Shown here: piece after piece, positions 1 to 8,315 of the stretch
Layout: every line of letters begins with the position of its first letter
Numbering within the stretch: the stretch's first letter is position 1
Assembly (NCBI RefSeq): GCF_040545475.1
Contig: NZ_JBEPMA010000009.1
Span: 1-64,000 of the forward strand
Reading direction: 5' to 3'
Origin: Peptoniphilus_A olsenii
GTDB lineage: Bacteria; Bacillota; Clostridia; Tissierellales; Peptoniphilaceae
DNA length: 64,000 nucleotides
Position numbers and translations under genes: made by a program
The notes under the pieces: model-generated
The model's input: the letters and a program-made list of their open reading frames with translations, nothing else
What the model was told of the DNA's origin: nothing
The model's database searches: none

Positions 1-61
1 TTGACAGAACCTTTTAAGTATTTATTTGATAGCTAAGGCAAATGATAGATTAAATATTGTA

Positions 62-961
62 CTAGATTAATTTACACAATATTATGGACTTGACATCTAA
101 TTGTTTTACCAAATTTATATAATATTTTAAAAAAGGAGATTTCCATTTTTCTTTATTTATATTTGCACTTAATTTAACATTAATTTTAGGTAGTTTAGTA
201 TCTAATATTATAAAATTTTTATCTTCAATGTATTTTCTAACTACATACTTTGGCAGAAAAGTTATTGCTTCATTATATTCTAAAAAGTCTAGTATCGCAT
301 ATATATTTTGCATATGAATTTTTTTATTTAGGATGATGTCGTTTTTCACAAATAGATTTTTAAGTTTTTTATTGTAATAACTTTCCTCTTCAGTTAAAAC
401 AAATAAATTATTATATAAATTATTTATATCTATATTATCTATATATTTTTTGTTAGCCATAAATACTAAATCTGTCTGTGTAGAAAACACTTCTTCAAAA
501 TCTGTTATATTATTTGGGTCTGAAATACCAAATACAATATCTAAATTATTTTTAGATAGTTCATTATAAAGCTCAAAAGAGCTCCCTGTCCTTATTGATA
601 TTTCAACTTTAGGGAATTCCTGCATAAATTCTGAAAACTCATGCATAACTCCAGAGTAGAATAACGATTCTATAGTTCCAATTCTCAATGTACCTTCCAT
701 ATTTTTCAAATCTTTATTTAAATAATTCATTTCCAAAGAAAGATTATACATTTCTCTAGCTAAAGACAAAAACTTTTCTCCATAAGATGTTAAAAATATT
801 GATTTTCCAATTCTGTCAAATAATTTCACATTTAATTCTTCTTCCATTTGTTGAATTTGCATAGTTACCGTAGATTGGGCATACCCAATGTTTTCTGCTG
901 CTTTTGTAAAACTATTATATTTAACGATTTGTAAAAAGGTGATTATATTTCTTAATTCCAT
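62..961 (-). CDS. LysR-family transcriptional regulator
   Basis: A DNA-binding regulator of 299 residues, normal for LysR proteins. Residues 1-60 form the winged helix-turn-helix (FTKAAENIGYAQSTVTMQIQ, then LFDRIGKSIFLTSYG), and the rest fits the periplasmic-binding-protein-like effector domain. I start it at the ATG at 961, which sits 7 bases after a GGAG ribosome site; the frame is open 17 codons further upstream but without a comparable site. It is divergent from the opine-dehydrogenase operon at 1090, the classical LysR arrangement, so it probably controls that operon in response to a substrate or intermediate. Family assignment is secure; ligand and target are inferred from position only. 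Confidence 0.9.
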   Translation of the reverse strand: MELRNIITFLQIVKYNSFTKAAENIGYAQSTVTMQIQQMEEELNVKLFDRIGKSIFLTSYGEKFLSLAREMYNLSLEMNYLNKDLKNMEGTLRIGTIESLFYSGVMHEFSEFMQEFPKVEISIRTGSSFELYNELSKNNLDIVFGISDPNNITDFEEVFSTQTDLVFMANKKYIDNIDINNLYNNLFVLTEEESYYNKKLKNLFVKNDIILNKKIHMQNIYAILDFLEYNEAITFLPKYVVRKYIEDKNFIILDTKLPKINVKLSANINKEKWKSPFLKYYINLVKQLDVKSIILCKLI

Positions 962-1016
962 GATTATTCTCCAATATAGTTCAATTTTTTTGATTGATAT
1001 CATTGTTAACATCTAT

Positions 1017-1045
1017 TTTACTTATGAATAATATCATATTATAAT
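1017..1045 (+). promoter_or_regulatory. Candidate sigma-A promoter of the opine-dehydrogenase operon
   Basis: TTTACT and TATAAT are separated by 17 bases, 44 bases before the first gene of the operon and inside the LysR divergent gap. The -10 is perfect and the -35 is weak, which suits an activator-dependent promoter. Confidence 0.5.
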
Positions 1046-1089
1046 AACGTTGTAAAGTGAAAAGTACATAAATTTTAAGGAGGAAGAAA

Positions 1090-2331
1090 ATGAAAAATAT
1101 GGAATATTTAAAAGAAAAACCAATTGCAGTTCTAGGTGGAGGAGCAGTTGGTAAAACAATAGCAGCGGATAGTAAGCTTGGTGGAGTAGAAGTAAGATTA
1201 TATGATATTATGCCTTTTGCTGAAAAATCCTTAAAAGGATTAGAAAAAACAGGAATCTTATTAGATGGAATACAAAGAAATAGAGATGGTTTTGAAAGAT
1301 CTGGTAAAGCATTTATAGATGTCATAACTTCTGATATGAAAGAGGCTGTTAAAGGTGCAGGAATAATTGTCGTAGCATGCGGTTCTTGGGGACATGAACC
1401 AATGTTTAAAGAACTTATTCCACATCTAGAAGATGGTCAAGTAATAATGATATTCGCTGACAACTTCGGTTGTCTTCTACTGAGAAGAATGATGCGAGAT
1501 ATGAATTGTGATAAAGATGTCATTATTGGTGGATGGTCTAGTGCTCCTTATGGAACTCGCGTTGAATCTATAAATGGTTTTCAATTCCCACATGTTGGGG
1601 TTAAATATAGAGCTATTACTTTAAGAGGATCTGCATTGCCAATGACAGACACTGAATCTTTTATTGAAGCGGGTAAATACCTTCCGGCAATGGATGCTGT
1701 TTATAATGGAGATGGACTTACCATTGGCGAAACTATTTTGGATATTGATTTTGCAAATGTTAATCCAGTAATTCACGTGCCAGCAACAGTACTTGGGGTA
1801 TCTACAATGGAAAACTGGGGAGTTATATATTGTGGTCACGATAGAACAACTTACTCTATGTATAGTCATGGATTATCACCTTCAATTTGTGAAGTTCAAT
1901 ATAAGTTTTACAATGAAGAAATTGCATTAGCTAATGAAATTGGTGTTGGAATACCAAAATATAAGAAAAAAATGTTCTTCTCGAGAAGAAGTGTTCTTAC
2001 TCAAGAATATATGGGTTTAGATGAAAATGGAGATGATAATGTTGTATTTCCATTAGATCAACCTTCTGATGAAGGTAATACTGGACCAAATTCAATACAT
2101 CACAGATATATGACTGAGGATGTGCCTATTGGTTGTAAAATATATCATGATTTAGGTGTACAATATGGAGTAAAAACTCCAGTTATAGATTCAATGATAA
2201 TTTTAGCCGGTGCAATGCATGATAAAAACTTCTTTGAAGAAAGTAAGTATACATTAGAGTATCTAGGAATTGATAATATGTCTAAAGAAGAACTTTTAGA
2301 ATATTTAAATAATGGAGTTTATAATAGATAA
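1090..2331 (+). CDS. NAD/NADP octopine/nopaline (opine) dehydrogenase family protein
   Basis: A 413-residue cytosolic oxidoreductase. The N-terminus carries a Rossmann nucleotide-binding loop, GGGAVG at residues 16-21. The second half carries NPVIHVP (225-231), which corresponds to the conserved Asn-Pro-x-x-His-Pro segment of the octopine dehydrogenase C-terminal domain, His229 being the candidate catalytic histidine. Family members reversibly join an amino acid to a 2-oxo acid by reductive amination. It is first in a same-strand run of five genes and has a strong AAGGAGG site before the ATG. Co-transcription with two amino-acid-type transporters favours use of an imported substrate over opine synthesis, but that direction is inference. 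The substrate cannot be read from the sequence. Confidence 0.82.
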   Translation: MKNMEYLKEKPIAVLGGGAVGKTIAADSKLGGVEVRLYDIMPFAEKSLKGLEKTGILLDGIQRNRDGFERSGKAFIDVITSDMKEAVKGAGIIVVACGSWGHEPMFKELIPHLEDGQVIMIFADNFGCLLLRRMMRDMNCDKDVIIGGWSSAPYGTRVESINGFQFPHVGVKYRAITLRGSALPMTDTESFIEAGKYLPAMDAVYNGDGLTIGETILDIDFANVNPVIHVPATVLGVSTMENWGVIYCGHDRTTYSMYSHGLSPSICEVQYKFYNEEIALANEIGVGIPKYKKKMFFSRRSVLTQEYMGLDENGDDNVVFPLDQPSDEGNTGPNSIHHRYMTEDVPIGCKIYHDLGVQYGVKTPVIDSMIILAGAMHDKNFFEESKYTLEYLGIDNMSKEELLEYLNNGVYNR

Positions 2332-2394
2332 ACTTTAAAGAGGCTTATAGTTTTTGTTATAAACTAAAGCCTATTGTTTTATATGGAGGATAAT

Positions 2395-3738
2395 ATGCAA
2401 TTTAATTTTAATAGGAATCTCAAAATTGAGAAATATATAAAAAATACAAAATGGGAAGATTTTTCTGATGATATAAAATCACAAGCTATAATATGTAGCA
2501 TCGATTTATTTAATGCTTTAATATTAGGTAGTTGTGGAGAACAGTTTAATATTGGACTGAGTTTTGCTAAAGATTTTTATAGTAAAGGAAAAGTTAAAGT
2601 TGTAGGAACTGATGAATTATTAAATTTACCAGGGGCAGTAGTAGCTATGTCACATTCGTCAAATTCATTTGATATTGACGATGGATATAATTTGATTAAA
2701 GGTCATCCTGGAACTTCTTTTATTGGAGGTTTATTAGCTTCTTCGTCTTTTAAAAATGTAAATTATAAAAATTTTTTAGAAGCATTAGTAGTTTGCTATG
2801 AAGTTTGTATTAGAGCAGGATTAGCTATACAAGATCATTATAATTACCTCCACAGTACAGGCACTTATGGGGCTGTAGGTACAGCGGTAGCAATTTCGAA
2901 AATACTTGGTCTAAATGAAAGGCAAATAAACAATGCGCTCTCAATTGCCGAATTTCATGCTCCACTCACTCCTGTTATGAGATCAGTACAGCATCCTTCT
3001 ATGAATAAAGATGGTGTCCCTTTTGGAGGACTAATAGGTATGCAATCTGTTCTTGAAACAATATACGGAAGTACTGGAGTAGGGTATTTATTAGAATTAC
3101 CTGAATATGAACATTTTGTTCAAACATTAGGAAAAAAATATTTATTTAGAGACCTTTATTTTAAACCTTATACGTGTTGTAGATGGGCACATCAACCTAT
3201 TGTAGCTAGTATAGATTTGATAAATGATAATAATTTAGATTATAAAAATATAAAAAAAGTAAATGTTTATACATTCAGTGCAGCTGCACAATTAAGCAAA
3301 ATAAAACCAAATACAACTGATGAAGCACAATATAATATATCATGGCCAGTTGCGGCTGCCTTAGTATATAAAGATGTTGGTATTGCACAGGTAAAAGACT
3401 CTGCTCTAAAAGACAATGAAGTTATCAATATGATGGATAAACTTTCTTTTAAAGTAGATCAGGAAATGGAAAGACAATTTCCAGAAAAAAGATTAGCTTG
3501 GATAGAAATAGTAATGAATGACAATAAAATATTTAAGTCAAAAGTTTATTCAGCTCCAGGCGAACATACTGACAAGATTGATATCGAATGGATTGAAAAG
3601 AAATTTATTACAAGAACAAAAGATATTATTAAAGATTCATCACAACTTGAAATTTTAGATGTTTTACAAAATGGTATAGACCTTAAGATAAATGACATTA
3701 TAGATTTAATAAATAAACAATTAATTAATAAGGGGTGA
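2395..3738 (+). CDS. MmgE/PrpD family protein (dehydratase or epimerase)
   Basis: A 447-residue member of the MmgE/PrpD fold, which includes 2-methylcitrate dehydratase, cis-aconitate decarboxylase and iminodisuccinate epimerase. Family hallmarks are visible: SNSFDIDDG, GHPGTS, an all-helical N-terminal half, and the PYTCCRWAHQP segment near the middle. I place the start at the ATG at 2395, 5 bases after GGAGG; an ATG 12 bases upstream overlaps that site and is unlikely. Since it follows an opine-dehydrogenase-like gene and is not beside methylcitrate-cycle genes, an epimerase role on an imino-dicarboxylic acid, as for iminodisuccinate epimerase, is attractive but unproven. It overlaps the next frame at its stop. 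Confidence 0.82.
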   Translation: MQFNFNRNLKIEKYIKNTKWEDFSDDIKSQAIICSIDLFNALILGSCGEQFNIGLSFAKDFYSKGKVKVVGTDELLNLPGAVVAMSHSSNSFDIDDGYNLIKGHPGTSFIGGLLASSSFKNVNYKNFLEALVVCYEVCIRAGLAIQDHYNYLHSTGTYGAVGTAVAISKILGLNERQINNALSIAEFHAPLTPVMRSVQHPSMNKDGVPFGGLIGMQSVLETIYGSTGVGYLLELPEYEHFVQTLGKKYLFRDLYFKPYTCCRWAHQPIVASIDLINDNNLDYKNIKKVNVYTFSAAAQLSKIKPNTTDEAQYNISWPVAAALVYKDVGIAQVKDSALKDNEVINMMDKLSFKVDQEMERQFPEKRLAWIEIVMNDNKIFKSKVYSAPGEHTDKIDIEWIEKKFITRTKDIIKDSSQLEILDVLQNGIDLKINDIIDLINKQLINKG

Positions 3739-3743
3739 GTATT

Positions 3744-5120
3744 ATGACAGGATATGATTTTCTAATGGATTTCGCATTGATGTCAATATTACTGTTTGTA
3801 GCACAAATTTTAAGAGCTAAAGTAAATTTAGTCCAAAAACTTTTACTTTCATGTTCTCTAATTGCTGGGTTTTTAGGATTATTCTTAGGTAGTCAATTTT
3901 TGAATATACTTCCTTTTTCTGAAGAAGTAGGAAGTTATCCTTACATGTTAGTAGTATTTCTATTTGCTTCTTTATTTATAGGAAATAAAAGACAAGGTTC
4001 TTTTAAAAAAACTATGAATGAGGTGGGAGACACCTTTCTAATAAATTCATCTGTATATTTTTTGCAATATGCTATTGCTCTTGTGATAGGTGGAATAATT
4101 TTAAAATTGTTTTTTCCTAATGTGCCTGATGCATTTTCTGTTTTAATGCCAGGTGGATTTATAGGAGGTCATGGTGCTGCAGCTGCATTTGGTGGGGCTT
4201 TTGAAGAACTTATAAATTGGAGCGAAGCATTGCCAATCGCTCAAACATTTGCAACTATTGGACTTGTTTTTGGAGTTTTAGGAGGAATAGTTTTTATAAA
4301 TATTGCTACTAGAAAAAGATGGACTAGATTTATAAAAACAATACAAGAATTACCAACTGGGATGAGAACTGGAATGAATCCAGTTAATGAGAGAGAAATT
4401 ATAGGTGAAGAAACCATTAATAATATGAGTTTAGATTCATTAACTTGGCATTTTATGTTAATCTTGATAGCTACATGTGGTGGATATTATCTAACTAATT
4501 ATTTACAAAGTTTATTTCCAAAGTTGAGTATTCCAATGTTTTCTATCTCTATGCTATTTGGAGTTTTATTGCAAGGAATATTAAAAAGTTTAAATATTGA
4601 TGATTATGTGGATAAAAATGCAATAAGCCATATAGGTAGTATGGCTACGGATTATCTTGTAGCTTTTGGTATCGCTACTATAAAGGTTTCAGTTGTTATC
4701 AAGTATATCATTCCAATAATAATATTAACTTTAATAGGTGCAATATTTGTAACCATGTACTTATTATTAGTTTCTAAAAAATTATTTTCAAAATATTGGT
4801 TTGAAAAAGGTATATTTATATTTGGATGGTCTACAGGTGTTATTGCTATAGGAGTAACTTTGTTAAGAATAGTAGATCCTAACTATAAAAGTAAAACATT
4901 AGAAGATTATGGAATGGCATATATTTTTATTTCATTTATTGAAATAGGTTTAATCGCAATTTTGCCTACCTTAATAGTTAATGGATTTTCAATTATTTCA
5001 GGTTTAATTTTGGCAGTAATCGGATTTATATTGCTAAATATATGTAAGAAAAAATATGGAGTTTATAAAGATGCTGGTTCGGAATTAAGACCTGGCGAAA
5101 TTGAAGTAGATTTTAAATAA
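3744..5120 (+). CDS. GltS-like sodium/glutamate symporter family protein
   Basis: A polytopic membrane protein of 458 residues with about ten hydrophobic segments. The hallmark is GGFIGGHGAAAAFGGAFEE around residue 140, matching the glycine-rich GGHGTAAAFG re-entrant loop of sodium:glutamate symporters. A second GltS-like half follows a hydrophilic linker (residues 208-235). The ATG at 3744 follows AGGGGTGA; a GTG at 3735 overlapping the previous stop is an alternative. Family membership points to import of an acidic amino acid or related dicarboxylate. Its place after two catabolic-looking enzymes suggests it imports their substrate or exchanges a product. Confidence 0.8.
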   Translation: MTGYDFLMDFALMSILLFVAQILRAKVNLVQKLLLSCSLIAGFLGLFLGSQFLNILPFSEEVGSYPYMLVVFLFASLFIGNKRQGSFKKTMNEVGDTFLINSSVYFLQYAIALVIGGIILKLFFPNVPDAFSVLMPGGFIGGHGAAAAFGGAFEELINWSEALPIAQTFATIGLVFGVLGGIVFINIATRKRWTRFIKTIQELPTGMRTGMNPVNEREIIGEETINNMSLDSLTWHFMLILIATCGGYYLTNYLQSLFPKLSIPMFSISMLFGVLLQGILKSLNIDDYVDKNAISHIGSMATDYLVAFGIATIKVSVVIKYIIPIIILTLIGAIFVTMYLLLVSKKLFSKYWFEKGIFIFGWSTGVIAIGVTLLRIVDPNYKSKTLEDYGMAYIFISFIEIGLIAILPTLIVNGFSIISGLILAVIGFILLNICKKKYGVYKDAGSELRPGEIEVDFK

Positions 5121-5135
5121 TAGTAGGAGGTAAAA

Positions 5136-6488
5136 ATGGTATTACAGATTTTAAAAATTATTAAATCAATTAATGGTTTCTTATGGGGGCCTGCAGCTCT
5201 AATATTTTTAGGATTGATAGGAATTTATCTAACTATTGGAACAAAAGGTGTACACATCAGAAAATTCAAATTAATTTTATCTAAAACTATTGGAAAGATA
5301 GGTAAAAAAAATGAAGATGATGGAGTTGGAGTTCTGACTTCTGCCCAATCAATGTTTACGTCTCTAGCTTCTGTAATAGGAATGGGAAGTATAGTAGGAG
5401 TTGCGTCTGCTTTAATTTATGGAGGACCTGGTGCTATTGTTTGGATGTGGATAGCTGCTTTTATAGGAATGATAATTAAATATGCAGAGATAATAATTAT
5501 TATAAAATATAGAAGAAAAGCAGAAGATGGCACATATGTTGGAGGACCTGGATTATATGTAAAAAATGGTTTAAATATACCTGGTTTAGGAGAAATTTTA
5601 GTCGCTCTGATGGTAATAGTATGTTTATTAAGCACGATGATTCAATCTAACGTAATTATTGAAAACGTAATCAATATTATTCCAAATGCTAAAAATTATA
5701 AAATAGTAGTTACAATTATTAACATGATTTTGGCGGGTTTAGTAGTTATTGGAGGTATTAAACGAATTGGCGATGTAGCTGAAAAGCTAGTTCCGTTTAT
5801 GTCTATTTTTTATCTAATAGCTTCTATAATAGTGATAGGTTTTAATTATCAAAATATTATTCCAATAATTGGACTAATGTTTAAAGGGGCTGTAAGACAA
5901 GTTTCGATTACTGGAGGAGCACTTGGTTATGGGATAATGAAGGCTATGCAATTTGGAATTGCAAGAGGTTTCTTTGTTTCCGGAGCAGGACAAGCAGTGT
6001 TTACTGTGTCTCATGCACCAGCAAGGGTAAAAAATCCGGTGGAACAAGCTATATATGGTGTTACTGAAATATTTTTAGTGACAATAATTTGTACGGCTAC
6101 TGGTTTAGCAGTTTTAACCAGCGGAGTCTTTAGTCCAGATAATAATTCTGCAATTATGGTGACTCAGGCTTTTGCTCAAACATCTAAAATATTTGGATAT
6201 GCTGTAGGAATAGCCACAATTTTATTTGCTTATACTACTGTTATTGGTTTTGGGTATATAGGAGAATCTCAACTTTCTACAATTATTTCCTCGAGAAAAT
6301 CTAAATATTATAGAATTTTTTATTTAATTGCAGCTTTTATAGGTGGAATTACGGTTTTAGATTCAATATGGGACATAACAGATTTTTTCTTAGCAATAAT
6401 TATGGTAATTAACTTAATTGTGATTTTATTAAAAAGCAGAGAAATATTTGATATTAGTAACGATTATTGGAGAAATTTAAAAGCATAG
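5136..6488 (+). CDS. Alanine/glycine:cation symporter (AGCS) family protein
   Basis: A 450-residue multi-spanning symporter. The AGCS signature is clear: GPAALIFLGLIGIYLTIGTKG at the N-terminus, then a Thr-Ser-Ala-type stretch (LTSAQSMFTSLASVIGMGSI) and GGPGAIVWMWIAAFIGM, followed by YVGGPGLYV. AGCS proteins import alanine, glycine or related small neutral amino acids with sodium or protons. It starts 15 bases after the GltS-like gene with AGGAGG upstream. Two dissimilar amino-acid transporters in one operon fit a substrate whose breakdown yields both an acidic and a small neutral amino acid; that link is inference. Confidence 0.88.
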   Translation: MVLQILKIIKSINGFLWGPAALIFLGLIGIYLTIGTKGVHIRKFKLILSKTIGKIGKKNEDDGVGVLTSAQSMFTSLASVIGMGSIVGVASALIYGGPGAIVWMWIAAFIGMIIKYAEIIIIIKYRRKAEDGTYVGGPGLYVKNGLNIPGLGEILVALMVIVCLLSTMIQSNVIIENVINIIPNAKNYKIVVTIINMILAGLVVIGGIKRIGDVAEKLVPFMSIFYLIASIIVIGFNYQNIIPIIGLMFKGAVRQVSITGGALGYGIMKAMQFGIARGFFVSGAGQAVFTVSHAPARVKNPVEQAIYGVTEIFLVTIICTATGLAVLTSGVFSPDNNSAIMVTQAFAQTSKIFGYAVGIATILFAYTTVIGFGYIGESQLSTIISSRKSKYYRIFYLIAAFIGGITVLDSIWDITDFFLAIIMVINLIVILLKSREIFDISNDYWRNLKA

Positions 6489-6500
6489 GAGGTAAAGTAT

Positions 6501-7130
6501 ATGAAAAAAATTCTAATAATAAATAATGAAAAAGATCGTGATGATTTTGGTTGGATACCTATAATAAAAGAGGCTATACTCAATATTGGAGATTATGAAT
6601 TTTACGTATTACATTATACAGAAATAAATGAAAATATTTTTGCTTCATTTAAACCCGATTTTATTTATTTAACAGGTAGAGTAACCTATGATTGGGATTT
6701 AGAAGAAATACTTCAGAACTATTCACAAGAACTTAAATTAATTAAAGATACTACAGTTCCTACCATAGGAGTATGTGCAGGACATCAGTTAATAGCTGTA
6801 GCTCATGGAGCTGATTTTGGAAAAATGGTTGAAGTAAAACAAGATGAAGAGGATATAAGGGAAAAAGGATTTACAAAAGTAGATATTGTAAAAAGAAACA
6901 GAATTTTTGATGGTTTAAGTGATAATTTTAAAGTATACCAACTACACAGAGACGAAGTAAAAACTTTGCCTGAAGACTTTGAATTGCTTGCATCTACAGA
7001 AATGTGTAAAATTCAAGCTATGAAACATAAACAAAAATATCTATATTCAGTACAATTTCATCCCGAAAAGTATAATGAAGAAAATATTGACGGAAAAATA
7101 ATATTGGAAAATTTTTTGAATATAAAGTAG
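6501..7130 (+). CDS. Stand-alone class I glutamine amidotransferase domain protein
   Basis: A 209-residue single-domain class I (triad) amidotransferase. The nucleophile elbow GVCAGHQ places Cys92, and QFHPEKY near the C-terminus gives His187 and Glu189, so the Cys-His-Glu triad is intact. No synthetase domain is fused. Such proteins hydrolyse glutamine or gamma-glutamyl amides and may work alone as gamma-glutamyl hydrolases. It begins 12 bases after the AGCS gene behind AGGAGG and is last in the operon, before a hairpin terminator. A role in trimming a gamma-glutamyl or amide substrate imported by the operon is possible; no partner synthetase is seen here. Confidence 0.82.
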   Translation: MKKILIINNEKDRDDFGWIPIIKEAILNIGDYEFYVLHYTEINENIFASFKPDFIYLTGRVTYDWDLEEILQNYSQELKLIKDTTVPTIGVCAGHQLIAVAHGADFGKMVEVKQDEEDIREKGFTKVDIVKRNRIFDGLSDNFKVYQLHRDEVKTLPEDFELLASTEMCKIQAMKHKQKYLYSVQFHPEKYNEENIDGKIILENFLNIK

Positions 7131-7205
7131 TAATATAATATCAAAATGTATTAGAAAATATTCGTATAAAATAGGATTAAATTTCATAATTCATACAATA
7201 AACTT

Positions 7206-7270
7206 AAAACTAAAATTTGGATTATTACAAATTTCATTAGAAGTATCAAGCCCCAAATTTTAGTTTTAAT
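7206..7270. terminator. Long-loop bidirectional terminator-like hairpin
   Basis: Perfect 15-base arms (AAAACTAAAATTTGG and its complement) enclose a loop of about 32 bases, between the convergent amidotransferase and IclR genes. Arm sequence and architecture resemble hairpins at 17014-17063 and 36831-36889. The T-runs are short, so termination is probable but not certain. Confidence 0.6.
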
Positions 7271-7383
7271 TTGGCTATACCAAAATGATTATAAATAACT
7301 ATCAGATTATACAAATATAATATCATATGCATCAAATGATTCATTATTGGAAGTATATTTTATTTTTTTATTGAATAATAGAG

Positions 7384-8175
7384 CTAAATGGAATTATTTA
7401 CTAAAGAATTTTTTATCATTTCTGCACTTTCTACTAAATCTTCTATCACTTCATTTTTAATTTTTTCTAAATATTCTGAAAAGCTTGTGACACTAATAGT
7501 TGCTAAAAGCTTTGTATTATCTTTAGAAAATATAGGAACAGCGATTCCTCTGACGCCTAATTGATATTCTTGGTCTTCAATTGAATATTTTAAACTTTTA
7601 ATTTTTTTTAATTCCTTTTTTAAATCATCCAAACTTACTATTGTTTTATCGGTATATTTGTTGAAAAAATTATTTGATAAATTATTTAAATATTCTTCAG
7701 AAGCATTATAAGCTAATGTCAATTTTCCAGAAGCAGTCACTAAAAGCGGTAGGAATGTATTTTCTTGAACTTGGATTTCGTAACCTTTACTATTATTACT
7801 TGAACTATATATTGTATAACAATTTAAATTTTCAATTAATTGAAAACTTGATGTTAAATTATATTTATCGGATATATTTTTTACAGATTTTTGAATTGTA
7901 TAGTTATATAAAGAATTTTTACTTAATAAAATACTAGATTTGTGTAAAAAATATAAACCTAGTTTGTACTTTTTATTATCTTCATTATATTGAAGTAGTC
8001 CATGAAAATAAAGAGTTTTTACTAAACCTCTACAAGTACTAATGTTTAAATTTGTCATTTCACTAATTTCATTTAACGTAAGACTAAAATTCTCATTTGA
8101 AAAACAATTTAATATTGCTATAGCTCTATCTAATGCCTGAATTGTTTTAATAGTTTCCACCAAATTATCACCCAT
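7384..8175 (-). CDS. IclR-family transcriptional regulator
   Basis: A 263-residue regulator. Residues 10-75 form an IclR winged helix (ALDRAIAILNCF, then LTLNEISEMTNLNISTCRGLVKTL), and the C-terminal half fits the GAF-like effector domain, including GVRGIAVPIF. The ATG at 8175 has no good ribosome site. A TTG at 8163 or GTG at 8160 would lie just behind GGGTGAT and may be the true start. It diverges from an Nramp-fold transporter plus ureohydrolase pair across 140 bases that hold a near-perfect promoter and a dyad, so it probably regulates them. Confidence 0.88.
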   Translation of the reverse strand: MGDNLVETIKTIQALDRAIAILNCFSNENFSLTLNEISEMTNLNISTCRGLVKTLYFHGLLQYNEDNKKYKLGLYFLHKSSILLSKNSLYNYTIQKSVKNISDKYNLTSSFQLIENLNCYTIYSSSNNSKGYEIQVQENTFLPLLVTASGKLTLAYNASEEYLNNLSNNFFNKYTDKTIVSLDDLKKELKKIKSLKYSIEDQEYQLGVRGIAVPIFSKDNTKLLATISVTSFSEYLEKIKNEVIEDLVESAEMIKNSLVNNSI

Positions 8176-8224
8176 TCATTATAGTTTATTATACATATAA
8201 GAAAAATAAAAGTAAACTTAATTA

Positions 8225-8253
8225 TTGACAACATTTTCCTTTGGTGTTATAAT
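8225..8253 (+). promoter_or_regulatory. Consensus sigma-A promoter for the Nramp-like/ureohydrolase operon
   Basis: TTGACA and TATAAT, both exact consensus, are separated by exactly 17 bases. Predicted transcription starts near 8260. Such a strong promoter suggests control mainly by repression. Confidence 0.88.
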
Positions 8254-8263
8254 CTACTAAAAC

Positions 8264-8300
8264 AAATGATAATAACGCAAAAAAAACGACATTATCATTT
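8264..8300 (+). promoter_or_regulatory. 10-bp dyad in the leader: operator or mRNA hairpin
   Basis: AAATGATAAT and ATTATCATTT are perfect inverted repeats separated by 17 bases. They begin a few bases after the predicted transcription start and end just before the AGGAGG of the transporter gene. The dyad could bind the divergent IclR regulator or fold in the leader RNA. Confidence 0.6.
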
Positions 8301-8315
8301 AACAGGAGGTTATAC

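Noticed and set aside
1..61. TTGACA at the very start of the window as a promoter
   Set aside because: No matching -10 at proper distance and no downstream plus-strand gene before 1090.
981..1325. Minus-strand frame antisense to the opine dehydrogenase start
   Set aside because: No ribosome site or recognisable protein; it overlaps a clearly coding sequence on the other strand.
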